A stretch of 64,000 nucleotides of DNA. Origin: Bog-473 sp963738135 (GTDB lineage: Bacteria; Actinomycetota; Acidimicrobiia; Acidimicrobiales; RAAP-2). The stretch covers positions 62,001 through 126,000 of the forward strand of contig CAVTVK010000004.1 in assembly GCA_963738135.1 (NCBI GenBank), read 5' to 3'. The position numbers were made by a program, and so were the translations under genes. Below are positions 17,244-25,506 of this stretch, piece by piece. Under the pieces are notes generated by a model, which was not told the DNA's origin, did not search any database, and worked only from the letters and a program-made list of their open reading frames with translations. Every line of letters starts with the position of its first letter. Position 1 is the first letter of the stretch.

Positions 17244-17495
17244 CTAGTAGGTGGAGTCGACGCGGCGAACAACGTTTCCGCGGCCATCGTCCACGACAGT
17301 GTGGCCGCGGCGGGTGTTGCCGACGACCATCACGATCACTGACAGCACGGCACCAACGACGCCGACGACCATCAGGATCCAGCCCACCTTGTTGACGTTG
17401 AAACCGTGTTGGTACGGCTCCGTGACTGCCCAATCGAGAATCGCACCGACTGCAAAGGCGATGATGCTTACGACAAGACCGCCGGCACCGATCAT
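17244..17495 (-). CDS. DUF6458-like small membrane protein
   Basis: 83 residues with two transmembrane segments: GGLVVSIIAFAVGAILDWAV at the N-terminus and GWILMVVGVVGAVLSVIVMV in the middle, separated by a short loop (TEPYQHGFNVNKV). A polar tail (TRRGHTVVDDGRGNVVRRV) follows. This matches the small actinobacterial DUF6458 family of unknown role. ATG 17495 follows an AAAGGGG site; upstream in-frame codons lack membrane-protein character and were excluded. It is convergent with lepB. Confidence 0.7.
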   Translation of the reverse strand: MIGAGGLVVSIIAFAVGAILDWAVTEPYQHGFNVNKVGWILMVVGVVGAVLSVIVMVVGNTRRGHTVVDDGRGNVVRRVDSTY

Positions 17496-17937
17496 GACAA
17501 CCCCTTTCACTCCGTTGCAATGCGCGTACCCGTCACGGGCATGAACAAACCAACCCGCGTGCACGACGGGAAAGGCAGAGGAAGGTGTCGATTCCATTCG
17601 ATTGTCGAAGCCTCGCGCTGTCCGGACGGACGTCCTTGTGCTGTCGTGTTCGGAAGATCGGTAGACGGTCGCACGAGTTCGTCGCCTGGCTCCATCATCC
17701 TTTCCCCGCATCGAGAGTCTTCGAAGAAGTCGCCGACAAGGGGTACGACATCCGATCGCGGGAACCAGTTCCGATCACCGTGCGTGCGATCCGCCCCGCG
17801 GCACTGGAACGTCTGCCCACGGACGCGCGAAGAAGAGTGCGCGGCGAGCAGGAACTCTCGGTGGACCTCGAACTGTCGCAACGAGCGCCGATCGGGCAGT
17901 ATGCGTGCTTTCACCGATTGAGGAGCGAAAGACACAC
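17496..17937. other. Gap of 442 bp, no gene recognised
   Basis: Upstream regions of the DUF6458-like gene (left) and the thioesterase gene (right). Several open frames cross it on both strands, but none has a ribosome-binding site, a recognisable motif or normal GC-rich third-position use. A GAGGAG site just before 17938 belongs to the thioesterase. Confidence 0.4.
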
Positions 17938-18315
17938 ATGCCAGCGCCGTACGCCGAGAGTCCGGGTCGATGGAAGTTCCTCTCCTCGCGAGACGGTCAC
18001 GCAGAAATGTCCTGGGCACCGTCACCTGATATGGCGAATCCCTTTGGGAGCGTCCACGGCGGCATCATCGCCACGGTCATCGACGAGTCATGCGGAGCGG
18101 CTCTGATGCCGCTGATCGATGCCCCGTCCGCACCCACCGTCTCCCTCAACGTCGAATACCTCCACGCCGTTCAGGTCGGCGGCACCTACACGGTGCTCAG
18201 TGAGATCGTGCGCAAGGGCAGGGCGATGGCCATAGCCGATGCACGCGTCCTGAACGAGGAGGGCACGGTCCTCGTCCGGGGGACCTGTTACTTCCAGGTT
18301 CCCCGTTCGAAGTGA
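17938..18315 (+). CDS. PaaI-type hotdog-fold thioesterase
   Basis: 125-residue hotdog protein expected to hydrolyse acyl- or aryl-CoA thioesters. The signature NPFGSVHGGIIATVIDES contains the PaaI HGG motif with the helix that carries the catalytic Asp/Glu. SLNVEYLHAVQVGGTYTV and VRKGRAMAIADARVLNEEG complete the central sheet. The ATG at 17938 follows GAGGAG. A longer in-frame start at 17905 exists but lacks family-like residues. It stands alone, convergent with the DUF3052 gene. Confidence 0.85.
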   Translation: MPAPYAESPGRWKFLSSRDGHAEMSWAPSPDMANPFGSVHGGIIATVIDESCGAALMPLIDAPSAPTVSLNVEYLHAVQVGGTYTVLSEIVRKGRAMAIADARVLNEEGTVLVRGTCYFQVPRSK

Positions 18316-18329
18316 GGCCTTCCCGGAGA

Positions 18330-18342
18330 GCGCTTCTAGCGC
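18330..18342. terminator. Small hairpin between convergent genes
   Basis: GCGCT-TCT-AGCGC, a perfect 5-bp stem that includes the TAG stop of the minus-strand gene (18336-18338) and lies 15 bp after the plus-strand stop. Short and without a U-tract, so only a weak terminator candidate. Confidence 0.3.
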
Positions 18343-18737
18343 CGTTCCCGCCGCCACACGACACGCAGACCTGACCACGTCTCGTCGATGGCGCAGACCT
18401 TGTTGTCGACCAGCCCCATCGGCAGCGCCACCGCCCGCACGACGTTCTCGTCCATGGTGGTCACCACACCCGAGGCCCTCTTGGGCCAGGCCACCCATAG
18501 ACCTCCGGCCGGGAAGATCATCTGGCCCAGCGTGTCGATGCGGCGCTCGAAGTCACTCCGTTCCGTGAAGAAGGCCACCACCACGTCCGCCTTGCCGCGG
18601 GCCTGGCGCTTCACCGCCACCCCGCCCGGCAGCCCGTCGACGACCCCCGGCGGCGCACCGATCAGCGCCACCGTCGTCCCGTCCACGATTCCGAGCTTCT
18701 TGGGCAGCGGCGTGCCGCTGTACCCGGACCCCGGCAT
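18336..18737 (-). CDS. DUF3052 family protein
   Basis: 133 residues of the actinobacterial DUF3052 family: GYSGTPLPKKLGIVDGTTV at the N-terminus, VALIGAPPG, ADVVVAFFTERSDFERR, the central FPAGGLWVAWPKRASGV and a C-terminal DNKVCAIDETWSGLRVVWR. The WVAWPK and D-ETWSGL segments are the family's most conserved. Function unknown. The ATG overlaps the TGA of the upstream methyltransferase gene by one base (TGATG), so the two are translated together. Confidence 0.82.
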   Translation of the reverse strand: MPGSGYSGTPLPKKLGIVDGTTVALIGAPPGVVDGLPGGVAVKRQARGKADVVVAFFTERSDFERRIDTLGQMIFPAGGLWVAWPKRASGVVTTMDENVVRAVALPMGLVDNKVCAIDETWSGLRVVWRRERR

Positions 18738-19551
18738 CAGCCGTTGACGGCCTCGTAGACCCGGAAGGCCAGCGGGTACTCGTACCCGCCCTCCCCGACG
18801 GCGAACTGTTCGAGATGCTCGTCGATCGCCGTCTCGACCTCGTCCATCCGCTCGGGGGCGACCCCCATGAATCCGAACAGCGAGCGGTCGACCACGGCGC
18901 TCGCCGGCGCCCGGACGGTGATCTCGTGCCCGGTGCTCACCACGCCACCGAATCCGGCCCCACCGAGGACATCGCGGACGTACTCGTCGTCGCCCAGACT
19001 GAACGGGCCCACCGGGCTCTTGCCCGGCTCGGGCAGCCGGGGCGGCGGGACGAACGGCCGCAGCACGGTGCCCGTATGCCATGGATTCTTCTCGACCCAC
19101 TGCCAGCAGGCGAAGACGAGGCGCCCCCCCGGCCGCAGTCCGGAACGGATTGCGCCGAACGCCGCCGTTGGTTCGTCGAAGAACATCACGCCGAGCTGGC
19201 TGACGGCCACATCGAAGGTCTCCGGGCCCAGGCCCCCTGTCTGCACGTCCATGACCACGAACTCGACGTTCGTCGCTCCAGCCTCCTCTGCCCGCGCCGG
19301 GCCAGCTCCAGGAGCGGCGCGGAGATGTCGAACCCGATTATCTGGCCCCGCGACCCCACCGCCCGCGCCAGGGCGATCGTCTGGGCGCCCCCGCCGCACC
19401 CGATGTCGCAGACCCGCTGGCCCGCCTCGACGTGGGCCGCCGCAAGGAGATGGGGCGTCAGGGCCTCGGTGAGGCGCTCCCGCTTGGGCCAGGCCGCCAC
19501 CCACTGATCGTCATTCCACCGCTTCGTTTCCTTTTCGTTGGCCACGGCCAC
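18737..19551 (-). CDS. Class I SAM-dependent methyltransferase (frameshifted)
   Basis: About 270 residues, Rossmann-like methyltransferase. Motif I is VCDIGCGGGAQTIALARAVG, followed by GQIIGFDISAPLLELA (acidic residue binding SAM ribose). After a frame change at about 19300 come EFVVMDVQTGGLG, FDVAVSQLGVMFFDEPTAAF and LRPGGRLVFACWQWVEKNPW, which place it near the UbiE/COQ5 group. Substrate unknown. The start (ATG 19551, or codons just after it) precedes NEKETKRWNDDQWV. The downstream DUF3052 gene is coupled to it; the LLM gene is divergent 29 bp away. Confidence 0.8.
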
Positions 19552-19580
19552 AACGTAACGTCCCAGGTAGGTTGAAGGCC

Positions 19581-20459
19581 GTGCGCGTCGGTCTCGTGAT
19601 CCTGCCGTCGGACCGCTGGTCCGAGGCCCGCCGACAGTGGGAGTGGGCGGACCGGGCCGGATTCCACACGGCCTGGACCTATGACCATGTTCGCTGGGGT
19701 GGGATGCCCGATGGGCCGTGGCACGCGGCCGTGCCCGTGCTGGCCGCCGCGGCCGCCGTCACCGAGCGCGTCCGGCTCGGCACCCTGGTGGCCACGCCGA
19801 ACTTCCGCCATCCCGTCACGCTCGCCCGGGACGCGCTCGCGCTCGATGACCTGAGCGCCGGCCGCCTGGACCTCGGACTCGGACCCGGCAGCGTTGGGCC
19901 CGACGCCACCGCGCTCGGGCAGGAACCGTGGACGCCGGCGGAGCGCCTGGCGCGCTTCGAGGAGTTCCTGCAGGTGCTCCAGCCGATCGTCGATGGCGAG
20001 CCGACCACACGGACCTCCATGACCACAGCGCACTACCGGGCCGACGAAGCGCCGAGCACACCGGGCGCGTTGCAGCGGCCCCTTCCCCTGACCATCGCCG
20101 CGGGCGGCTCCAAGGGCATGCGCCTCGCTGCCCGTCACGGGCGAGACTGGGTGACCGTGGGTCCGACCGGGGCCGGGCCGCGCACGCCGGAGGCTCTGCT
20201 CGGTGCGGTCAGACACCAACTCCCCCTCCTCGATCTGGCCTGCCGCTCCGAAGGCCGGGAGCCATCAGGGATAGGCAAAGTGGTCTTGTTCACGCCAACC
20301 GAGCCGGTCATCACTTCGGTGGACCAGTTCGACGACCTGGCCGGCCCCTACGCTGAACTCGGCTTCGACCAGTTCGTCATCCACCACCCGGATCAGACGG
20401 GGCCCTACGGCGGCAACCTGAAGGCGTTCGAGCAGATCGCCGAGCGTGGGACGACGTAG
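19581..20459 (+). CDS. LLM-class flavin-dependent oxidoreductase
   Basis: 292-residue luciferase-like TIM barrel. VRVGLVILPSDRW begins strand 1; ADRAGFHTAWTYDHVRWGG, ERVRLGTLVATPNFRHPV, LSAGRLDLGLGPGSVGPDA and PLTIAAGGSKGMRLAARHG are the usual cofactor and phosphate-loop segments. F420 is the likely cofactor in this group but is not proven by sequence. GTG 19581 is used; a TTG at 19572, better spaced from AGGTAGG, is an alternative. Divergent from the methyltransferase, substrate unknown. Confidence 0.8.
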   Translation: MRVGLVILPSDRWSEARRQWEWADRAGFHTAWTYDHVRWGGMPDGPWHAAVPVLAAAAAVTERVRLGTLVATPNFRHPVTLARDALALDDLSAGRLDLGLGPGSVGPDATALGQEPWTPAERLARFEEFLQVLQPIVDGEPTTRTSMTTAHYRADEAPSTPGALQRPLPLTIAAGGSKGMRLAARHGRDWVTVGPTGAGPRTPEALLGAVRHQLPLLDLACRSEGREPSGIGKVVLFTPTEPVITSVDQFDDLAGPYAELGFDQFVIHHPDQTGPYGGNLKAFEQIAERGTT

Positions 20460-20465
20460 CGATTG

Positions 20466-21641
20466 TCAGCCGGCGAAGGCCGAGGCCGTCGCCGCCAAGA
20501 CACCATCTCGCTCCGACGCCGGTTCCACCCGCTCGACCTCGCAGACCGTGCAGCCAACCCATGACGCCGCGTCGACCAGCGCCCGTGCCACCGGCGCCGC
20601 CGCGTCCGGACGCAGCAGCGTCACCTGTTTCGCCACCAGCGTCTCGCCCCGCCGGCCCGGATCGACCAATCCGACAATGCGGGTCCCGTCGAGCACGGGC
20701 ATGGCGAAGTAACCGTAGATGCGCTTCTCCTTCGGCGTGTAGGCCTCGAGCCGGTGGCGCAGGTCGAACAGGCGCTCGAGACGCTCCCGATACCAAATGA
20801 GGGAGTCGAACGGCGAAAGCATGACTGTCCGGCCCCGCATCCGGGTGCCCACCGCGCTGAGCGCGCCGGGGTCGGCATAGGCGGCCTGCTTCCACCCAGC
20901 CACCGAGACCTCCGTCAACTCGGACGAGTCCAGCACTCGGCGGACCAGCGTACGTGGCACGCCGTGGTACACGGCGAGGTCCGCCTCCGTCGCCACGCCC
21001 AGCGAACGCGCCGCCGCCATGACCAGCCGCACGGCGCACTCCTCGTCGGTCCAATCCTGGTCCAGAAGGTCAGACGGAATGGCGCGCTCGGCCAGGTCGT
21101 ACACGCGGGCGAAACCCCGTCGCTCGCGGCAGACGAGTTCCCCGATGTCGAGGAGCCACTCGGCTGCGATCTTGGTCTCGGACCAGTCCCACCATGGACC
21201 CCCCTTCTTGGCGCCCCCGAGCTCGTTGGCCGTGAGCGGGCCCTCACCGCGCAGACGCGCCAGCACCTCGTTGCAGCTCTTGTCCCGCTCCTCCAACACG
21301 TGCCACCGCTTGCCTTTTTCGCGCCTGGCCCGGCGCTTGAACGCGTAGGCCGGCCAGTCCTCGAGCGGCAGCACGCAGGCGGCGTGCGACCAGTACTCGA
21401 AGGTCTCGCTCTTTGGGCCCCAGTAGGCCTGCTCCACTCGCTTGCGTCCAATCGCGCCGGAGCGCGCATACGCCACCAGCTCGTGTGAGCGCGCCAGGAC
21501 CGAGATGGTGTCGAGTTGCACTGCGCCGAGCCGGCGCAGCGCGGCCGGCACACCACCTTTCGTCACGCGGGCGCCTCGCAGCCCCTGGGCGGCCAACGCC
21601 ACTCGCCGGGCGTCCTCGATGTCGAGCGTGTCGGATCCCAC
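20466..21641 (-). CDS. AlkX/YcaQ-like DNA glycosylase (HTH_42 family)
   Basis: 391-residue winged-helix protein of the family that unhooks interstrand crosslinks and removes alkylated bases. The N-terminal segment LRRLGAVQLDTISVLARSHEL carries QLD, the Q-x-D catalytic form typical of AlkX/YcaQ rather than the QxQ of AlkZ. Further family segments: YWSHAACVLPLEDWPAY, GPWWDWSETKIAAEWLLDIG, MLSPFDSLIWYRERLERLF and IYGYFAMPVLDGTRIVGLVD. Full length. It stands alone and is divergent from the CoA-binding protein gene. Activity on a particular lesion is inference. Confidence 0.85.
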   Translation of the reverse strand: MGSDTLDIEDARRVALAAQGLRGARVTKGGVPAALRRLGAVQLDTISVLARSHELVAYARSGAIGRKRVEQAYWGPKSETFEYWSHAACVLPLEDWPAYAFKRRARREKGKRWHVLEERDKSCNEVLARLRGEGPLTANELGGAKKGGPWWDWSETKIAAEWLLDIGELVCRERRGFARVYDLAERAIPSDLLDQDWTDEECAVRLVMAAARSLGVATEADLAVYHGVPRTLVRRVLDSSELTEVSVAGWKQAAYADPGALSAVGTRMRGRTVMLSPFDSLIWYRERLERLFDLRHRLEAYTPKEKRIYGYFAMPVLDGTRIVGLVDPGRRGETLVAKQVTLLRPDAAAPVARALVDAASWVGCTVCEVERVEPASERDGVLAATASAFAG

Positions 21642-21944
21642 GTCAGGTCCAACCGTGCACGGGTCTGATCAAGAGCACCGGCTCAAGCGACGAGGCCCCA
21701 CGGTCCGGTGCCTGCGAGCTGCCGGGGCGAGGTCTTCGACCCGGATGAGGTCGTCGGTCAGGGTGTCACCTCCATGAGTCGGCGATCGGAGATTACCGGC
21801 GGTTCGGAGCGAACGGGCAGGCCAAGGCCAACTCGCGTGGGTCCTGACACGTTCCGCTCGACAAGGACATTCTCCCGAATCCCGCCCTCCATTGGTCCTG
21901 TTCGTCGCCGGATATTTCTCTGGTGCCGGCCGCTACCGTGCATC
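21642..21944. other. Gap of 303 bp, no gene recognised
   Basis: Divergent promoter region between the glycosylase and CoA-binding genes. It contains the 16-mer TTCGACCCGGATGAGG at 21735-21750, repeated identically at 22459-22474 on the other side of the CoA-binding gene. No tRNA fold or credible ORF. Confidence 0.4.
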
Positions 21945-22376
21945 GTGGTGACCGACACCGATGACGTCGTTGAGCAGATCCTGAGCAGCTACGACACGAT
22001 CACGGTGGTCGGTGCGAGCACTGCAACCATCAAGGCCGCTCACTCCGTTCCACGCCATATGCAGCGACACGGCTGGAGGATCATCCCCATCAACCCCCAC
22101 GCCGGGAATATCCTCGGCGAGCGCGTCTATCGCCGCTTGGCGGACGTCCCCGAGCACATTGGCTTGGTCGACGTGTTCAGACCCTCATCGCAGGCCGCCG
22201 ACATTGCCCGCCAAGCCGTCACCGCCGGAGCGACAGCCTTGTGGCTGCAGTTGGACATCGCATCGGACGAGGCACGCACCATTGCAGAGGACGCGGGATT
22301 GCTCTACGTAGAGAACCGTTGCCTCACCATCGAACAACGCCGCCTGGGCAGGGACGCGCCGGGCAGTCCATCGTGA
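21945..22376 (+). CDS. CoA-binding domain protein (CoA_binding_2 type)
   Basis: 143 residues forming a single Rossmann-like CoA-binding domain, as in YccU/succinyl-CoA-ligase-alpha-like proteins. ITVVGASTATIKAAHSVPRHM has the GAS-x-nucleotide loop; GWRIIPINPHAGNILGERVYRRLADVPEHIGLVDVF is the characteristic second half; ATALWLQLDIASDEARTIA and LYVENRCLTIEQRRL finish the domain with the conserved Arg-Cys-x3-E. GTG 21945 (or GTG 21948) was chosen at the start of conservation. Role unknown, possibly CoA/nucleotide sensing. Confidence 0.8.
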   Translation: MVTDTDDVVEQILSSYDTITVVGASTATIKAAHSVPRHMQRHGWRIIPINPHAGNILGERVYRRLADVPEHIGLVDVFRPSSQAADIARQAVTAGATALWLQLDIASDEARTIAEDAGLLYVENRCLTIEQRRLGRDAPGSPS

Positions 22377-22619
22377 CGTTCAGGAGGCCATCGAACAACT
22401 CCTTTGGCGACCACGCGTGACGAGCTGCGCCTTTCGGAGAGTCGTCGGTGGGCATCATTTCGACCCGGATGAGGCGAACGCGCTCACGGACCTCGTCGCC
22501 GACTCGTCTGGAAGGTTCCAGCCTTGACGGGCGGGGTGCACAAACGTATTTTCGCCCTGACGCGCAGCCCGCGACTCGAGCGGTCGTTCAGATGTCTGCG
22601 AACGGGAAGAGGATGACAA

Positions 22620-24281
22620 GTGCCCGACTCTCAGCCCCTCGTGGCCGACCTCATGGTCGAGTGCCTCGAACGCGAAGGCGTGACCCATGTGTTCGGGATA
22701 CCCGGAGAAGAGAACATTCACCTGGTGGACGCCCTGTCTCGTTCATCGATTCGTTTCGTTCTCGTCCGGCACGAACAAGGGGCCTCCTTCATGGCCGAGA
22801 CGTACGGAAGGATCAGTGGTCGAGCGGGAGTCTGTTCCGCCACCCTTGGTCCCGGCGCAATCAATCTGCTCCTCGGCGTCGCCGATGCCACGACCAACTC
22901 GACGCCGCTGGTCGCCCTCTCCGCCCAGGTCGGAATGAATCGGAGCTTCAAGGAGTCCCACCAGGGTGTCGACCTGGTGCCGATGTTTGCTCCCGTCACG
23001 AAGTGGTCAGCCCTCGTCGCAACGCGGGAGGCCGCACCCGAGATGATCAGGAAGGCCTTCAAACTCGCGCAGACAGAGCGGCCCGGCGCCGTCTACCTTG
23101 CTGTGCCCGAAGACATCGAGAGCGCTGCGGCTCCGGACGACGCAAGGCCGCTTGAAGTCAACGTCCCCCGGCCCGACGAACCATCCCCGAGCCAGGTGGC
23201 TCGAGCTGCATCGATACTCAAGGCGGCGTCCAATCCGATCGTCCTGGCCGGCCATGGCGCAGCCCGAGCCAACGCCGGGCCATCACTGATCCGGTTTGCC
23301 GAGACATTGGGGGTCTCGGTGGCCACGACGTTCCACGGCAAGGGCGTGTTTCCCGATGACCACCCCCAGGCCCTCGGTGCGATCGGATTCATGCGGCACG
23401 ACTATGTGAACTTCGGATTCGATCAGGCCGATGTCATCGTCACGGTCGGCTACGAGCTCCAGGAGTTCGACCCCGTTCGCATCAATCCTCGAGGTGACAA
23501 GAAGATCATCCACATCCACCGTTTTCCGGCTGAGGTCGACCGCCACTACAACGTCGCCGTAGGACTGCAGGCGGAAATCGGTCACAGCCTCGATGCCCTG
23601 GGGTCCGCCCTGGACTGTCACTTCGAGAATCACACCATGAAGCTGCAGATCCGCGGCCTCCTGTCCCAGGAGTTGGCGCAAGGGAGTGCCGATGACAGGT
23701 TCCCCATGGCACCGGCTCGCGTCGTGGCTGACACGCGGGCGGCCATGGGTCGGGAGGACATCGTGCTCGTCGACACCGGCGCGCTCAAGATGTGGATGGC
23801 CCGCCTCTACCCCACCTTTGCGCCCAACACGTGCCTCATTTCGAACGGCCTCTCGACGATGGCCTGGAGCCTCCCCGGTGCCATCGGGGCCAAGATCGCC
23901 CGACCCGACGCGCGGGTGCTCGTCGCCACCGGTGACGGGGGCTTTCTCATGAACTCCCAGGAGATCGAGACCGCGTTGCGGGAACGGATCCCCATGGTCA
24001 TCCTTGTCTGGGTCGACGATGCCTACGGTCTGATCAGCTGGAAAATGGATCTCGAACTCGGCCGCCACGTTGACACCACGTTCGGGAATCCCGACTTCGT
24101 TGCGTACGCCCAGAGTTTCGGAGCGGCCGGCTACCAGATCACATCGCCCGAACAGCTTCTTCCGACCCTGAACACCGCCCTCGCCGACGACACGGTCTCG
24201 GTTATTGCCTGCCCAGTCGACTATTCGGCCAACCTCGAGCTGATCCGCTCCCTCGGCGAACTCGACGAATCCCTGTCGTAG
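22620..24281 (+). CDS. Acetolactate synthase-like thiamine-diphosphate enzyme
   Basis: 553-residue ThDP enzyme of the acetolactate synthase/pyruvate oxidase family. The PYR domain has VFGIPGEENIHLVDAL and the catalytic Glu in VRHEQGASFMAETYGR. The central FAD-like domain includes IVLAGHGAARANAG and VATTFHGKGVFPDDHP. The PP domain has the ThDP/Mg motif GDGGFLMNSQEIETALRERI, then DDAYGLISWKMDLELG. Full length. GTG start after GAAGAGG. Either acetolactate formation (branched-chain amino acids) or a related decarboxylase is possible; no ilvN small subunit is adjacent, which favours a catabolic or single-subunit enzyme. Confidence 0.82.
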   Translation: MPDSQPLVADLMVECLEREGVTHVFGIPGEENIHLVDALSRSSIRFVLVRHEQGASFMAETYGRISGRAGVCSATLGPGAINLLLGVADATTNSTPLVALSAQVGMNRSFKESHQGVDLVPMFAPVTKWSALVATREAAPEMIRKAFKLAQTERPGAVYLAVPEDIESAAAPDDARPLEVNVPRPDEPSPSQVARAASILKAASNPIVLAGHGAARANAGPSLIRFAETLGVSVATTFHGKGVFPDDHPQALGAIGFMRHDYVNFGFDQADVIVTVGYELQEFDPVRINPRGDKKIIHIHRFPAEVDRHYNVAVGLQAEIGHSLDALGSALDCHFENHTMKLQIRGLLSQELAQGSADDRFPMAPARVVADTRAAMGREDIVLVDTGALKMWMARLYPTFAPNTCLISNGLSTMAWSLPGAIGAKIARPDARVLVATGDGGFLMNSQEIETALRERIPMVILVWVDDAYGLISWKMDLELGRHVDTTFGNPDFVAYAQSFGAAGYQITSPEQLLPTLNTALADDTVSVIACPVDYSANLELIRSLGELDESLS

Positions 24282-24298
24282 GGGGCTCCCCCGACGAC
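24275..24298 (+). terminator. Hairpin at the end of the acetolactate synthase-like gene
   Basis: GTCGT-A-GGGGG-CT-CCCCC-G-ACGAC: two perfect 5-bp segments with one A/G mismatch, overlapping the TAG stop. Strong GC stem and no U-tract; a plausible actinobacterial-style terminator. Confidence 0.45.
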
Positions 24299-24702
24299 GC
24301 ATTCCCGAGCAGCAGGCGTTAGGCCCATTCTGAGCAGGCATTGTTCTGACTCGTCGCGCGACGAAGGCGCTCGCGTCTTCACGCTGGCCGATAGGACACG
24401 TGTCGGTCAGTTCAGCAAAGGCCGGGGTCGAAAAAGGCTGTTCATGCTTCGTGCGTCTTCCAGGATCTCGTCACCGGAGCAACGAGATCGCCTCCCAGCG
24501 CATTGAGATACCCAAAAGCCGATCGACCTCGCCAAGGCCAGTGAGTCGTGCCGTGATCGTGATCTGGGATGGGCCCGAGGCTTCCGAGCAGCGATTCCTC
24601 GAGCCCGAGTACCATGAGCACCTGCTGAGCGGCCCCTGGCAACTCGCCATTCGCACCCTTCGGCGCTAGTGGCTTCGCCACGAACCAGGAGGTTCCTTTC
24701 TC
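24299..24702. other. Gap of about 400 bp, nothing recognised
   Basis: Holds an 8-bp inverted repeat GATCTCGT/ACGAGATC at 24464-24489 and an open frame from GTG 24400 to TAG 24667-24669 (89 codons) without a recognisable domain or ribosome-binding site. AGGAGG at 24687-24692 belongs to the metallohydrolase. Probably the upstream region of that gene. Confidence 0.35.
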
Positions 24703-25428
24703 GTGCAGACCACGGTCGACGAAATCGCAGACGGCATCTACCGGTTGTCCACCTGGGTAGCCGAAATTGCGCCCCCAGCCGGATTCACCTTCAACCAATT
24801 CCTCGTCGTCGCTGAAGAGCCCCTGTTGTTCCACACGGGACCGCGGGCCATGTTCCCGCTCGTCTCCGAAGCCGTACGAAGTCTCCTCCCTTTGGAAAGC
24901 CTCCGTTGGATCACCTTCGGCCACGTGGAGTCCGACGAATGCGGCTCGATGAATCAATGGCTCGAGGTTGCGCCTCAAGCGCAGGTCGCCCACGGGACGA
25001 TGGGCTGCTTGGTGTCCCTCAATGATCTGGCCGACCGCCCGCCGAGGGCGCTTGCCCACGGTGAGGTCATCGACCTTGGCGGGAAGCGGATGCGGCATCT
25101 CGATACGCCGCACGTCCCTCACGGATGGGAGGCGCGGGTCCTCTACGAGGAGACCACGGGAACGCTGCTTTGTGGCGACCTGTTCACCCATCTGGGAAAT
25201 GGACCGGCGCTCACTTCAGACGACATCGTTTCGCCTGCCATGGAGGCAGAGGCGATATTCCGAAGCACGGCTCTGGCTCCCGATACGGCGGCTGTCATCC
25301 GCGGCTTGGGCGATTTGCATCCGACGGTCCTGGCCTTGATGCACGGGTCGTCGTTCATCGGGGACGGGGCACGAGCCCTGGGTGAGCTTGCCCACGAGTA
25401 CGAAACGCAGTACCTGACGCCAACGTGA
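24703..25428 (+). CDS. Flavodiiron-type (ODP) metallo-beta-lactamase-fold protein
   Basis: 241 residues with the oxygen-binding ODP fold found in flavodiiron proteins. FTFNQFLVVAEEPLLFHTG precedes the metal motif FGHVESDECGSMNQW (H-x-E-x-D-E, where classical enzymes have H-x-E-x-D-H). Further ligands: VAHGTMGC (His), TLLCGDLFTHLGNG (Asp) and LALMHGSSF (His). No flavodoxin domain follows, so any electron donor must be a separate protein. The GTG lies ten bases after AGGAGG. Possible roles are O2/NO reduction, redox sensing, or a hydrolase; not resolvable here. Confidence 0.75.
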   Translation: MQTTVDEIADGIYRLSTWVAEIAPPAGFTFNQFLVVAEEPLLFHTGPRAMFPLVSEAVRSLLPLESLRWITFGHVESDECGSMNQWLEVAPQAQVAHGTMGCLVSLNDLADRPPRALAHGEVIDLGGKRMRHLDTPHVPHGWEARVLYEETTGTLLCGDLFTHLGNGPALTSDDIVSPAMEAEAIFRSTALAPDTAAVIRGLGDLHPTVLALMHGSSFIGDGARALGELAHEYETQYLTPT

Positions 25429-25506
25429 CGATCAGGTTCGCTTTCCACGAGGGGCTCTAGACAGAAGCATCGCGGCAGGCCGGGCGAACCCAGCGGTTCG
25501 ACGGGT

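Noticed and set aside
24400..24669. 89-codon ORF upstream of the ODP-fold gene
   Set aside because: No ribosome-binding site and no recognisable domain; its reverse complement is equally open, so it cannot be supported as a gene.
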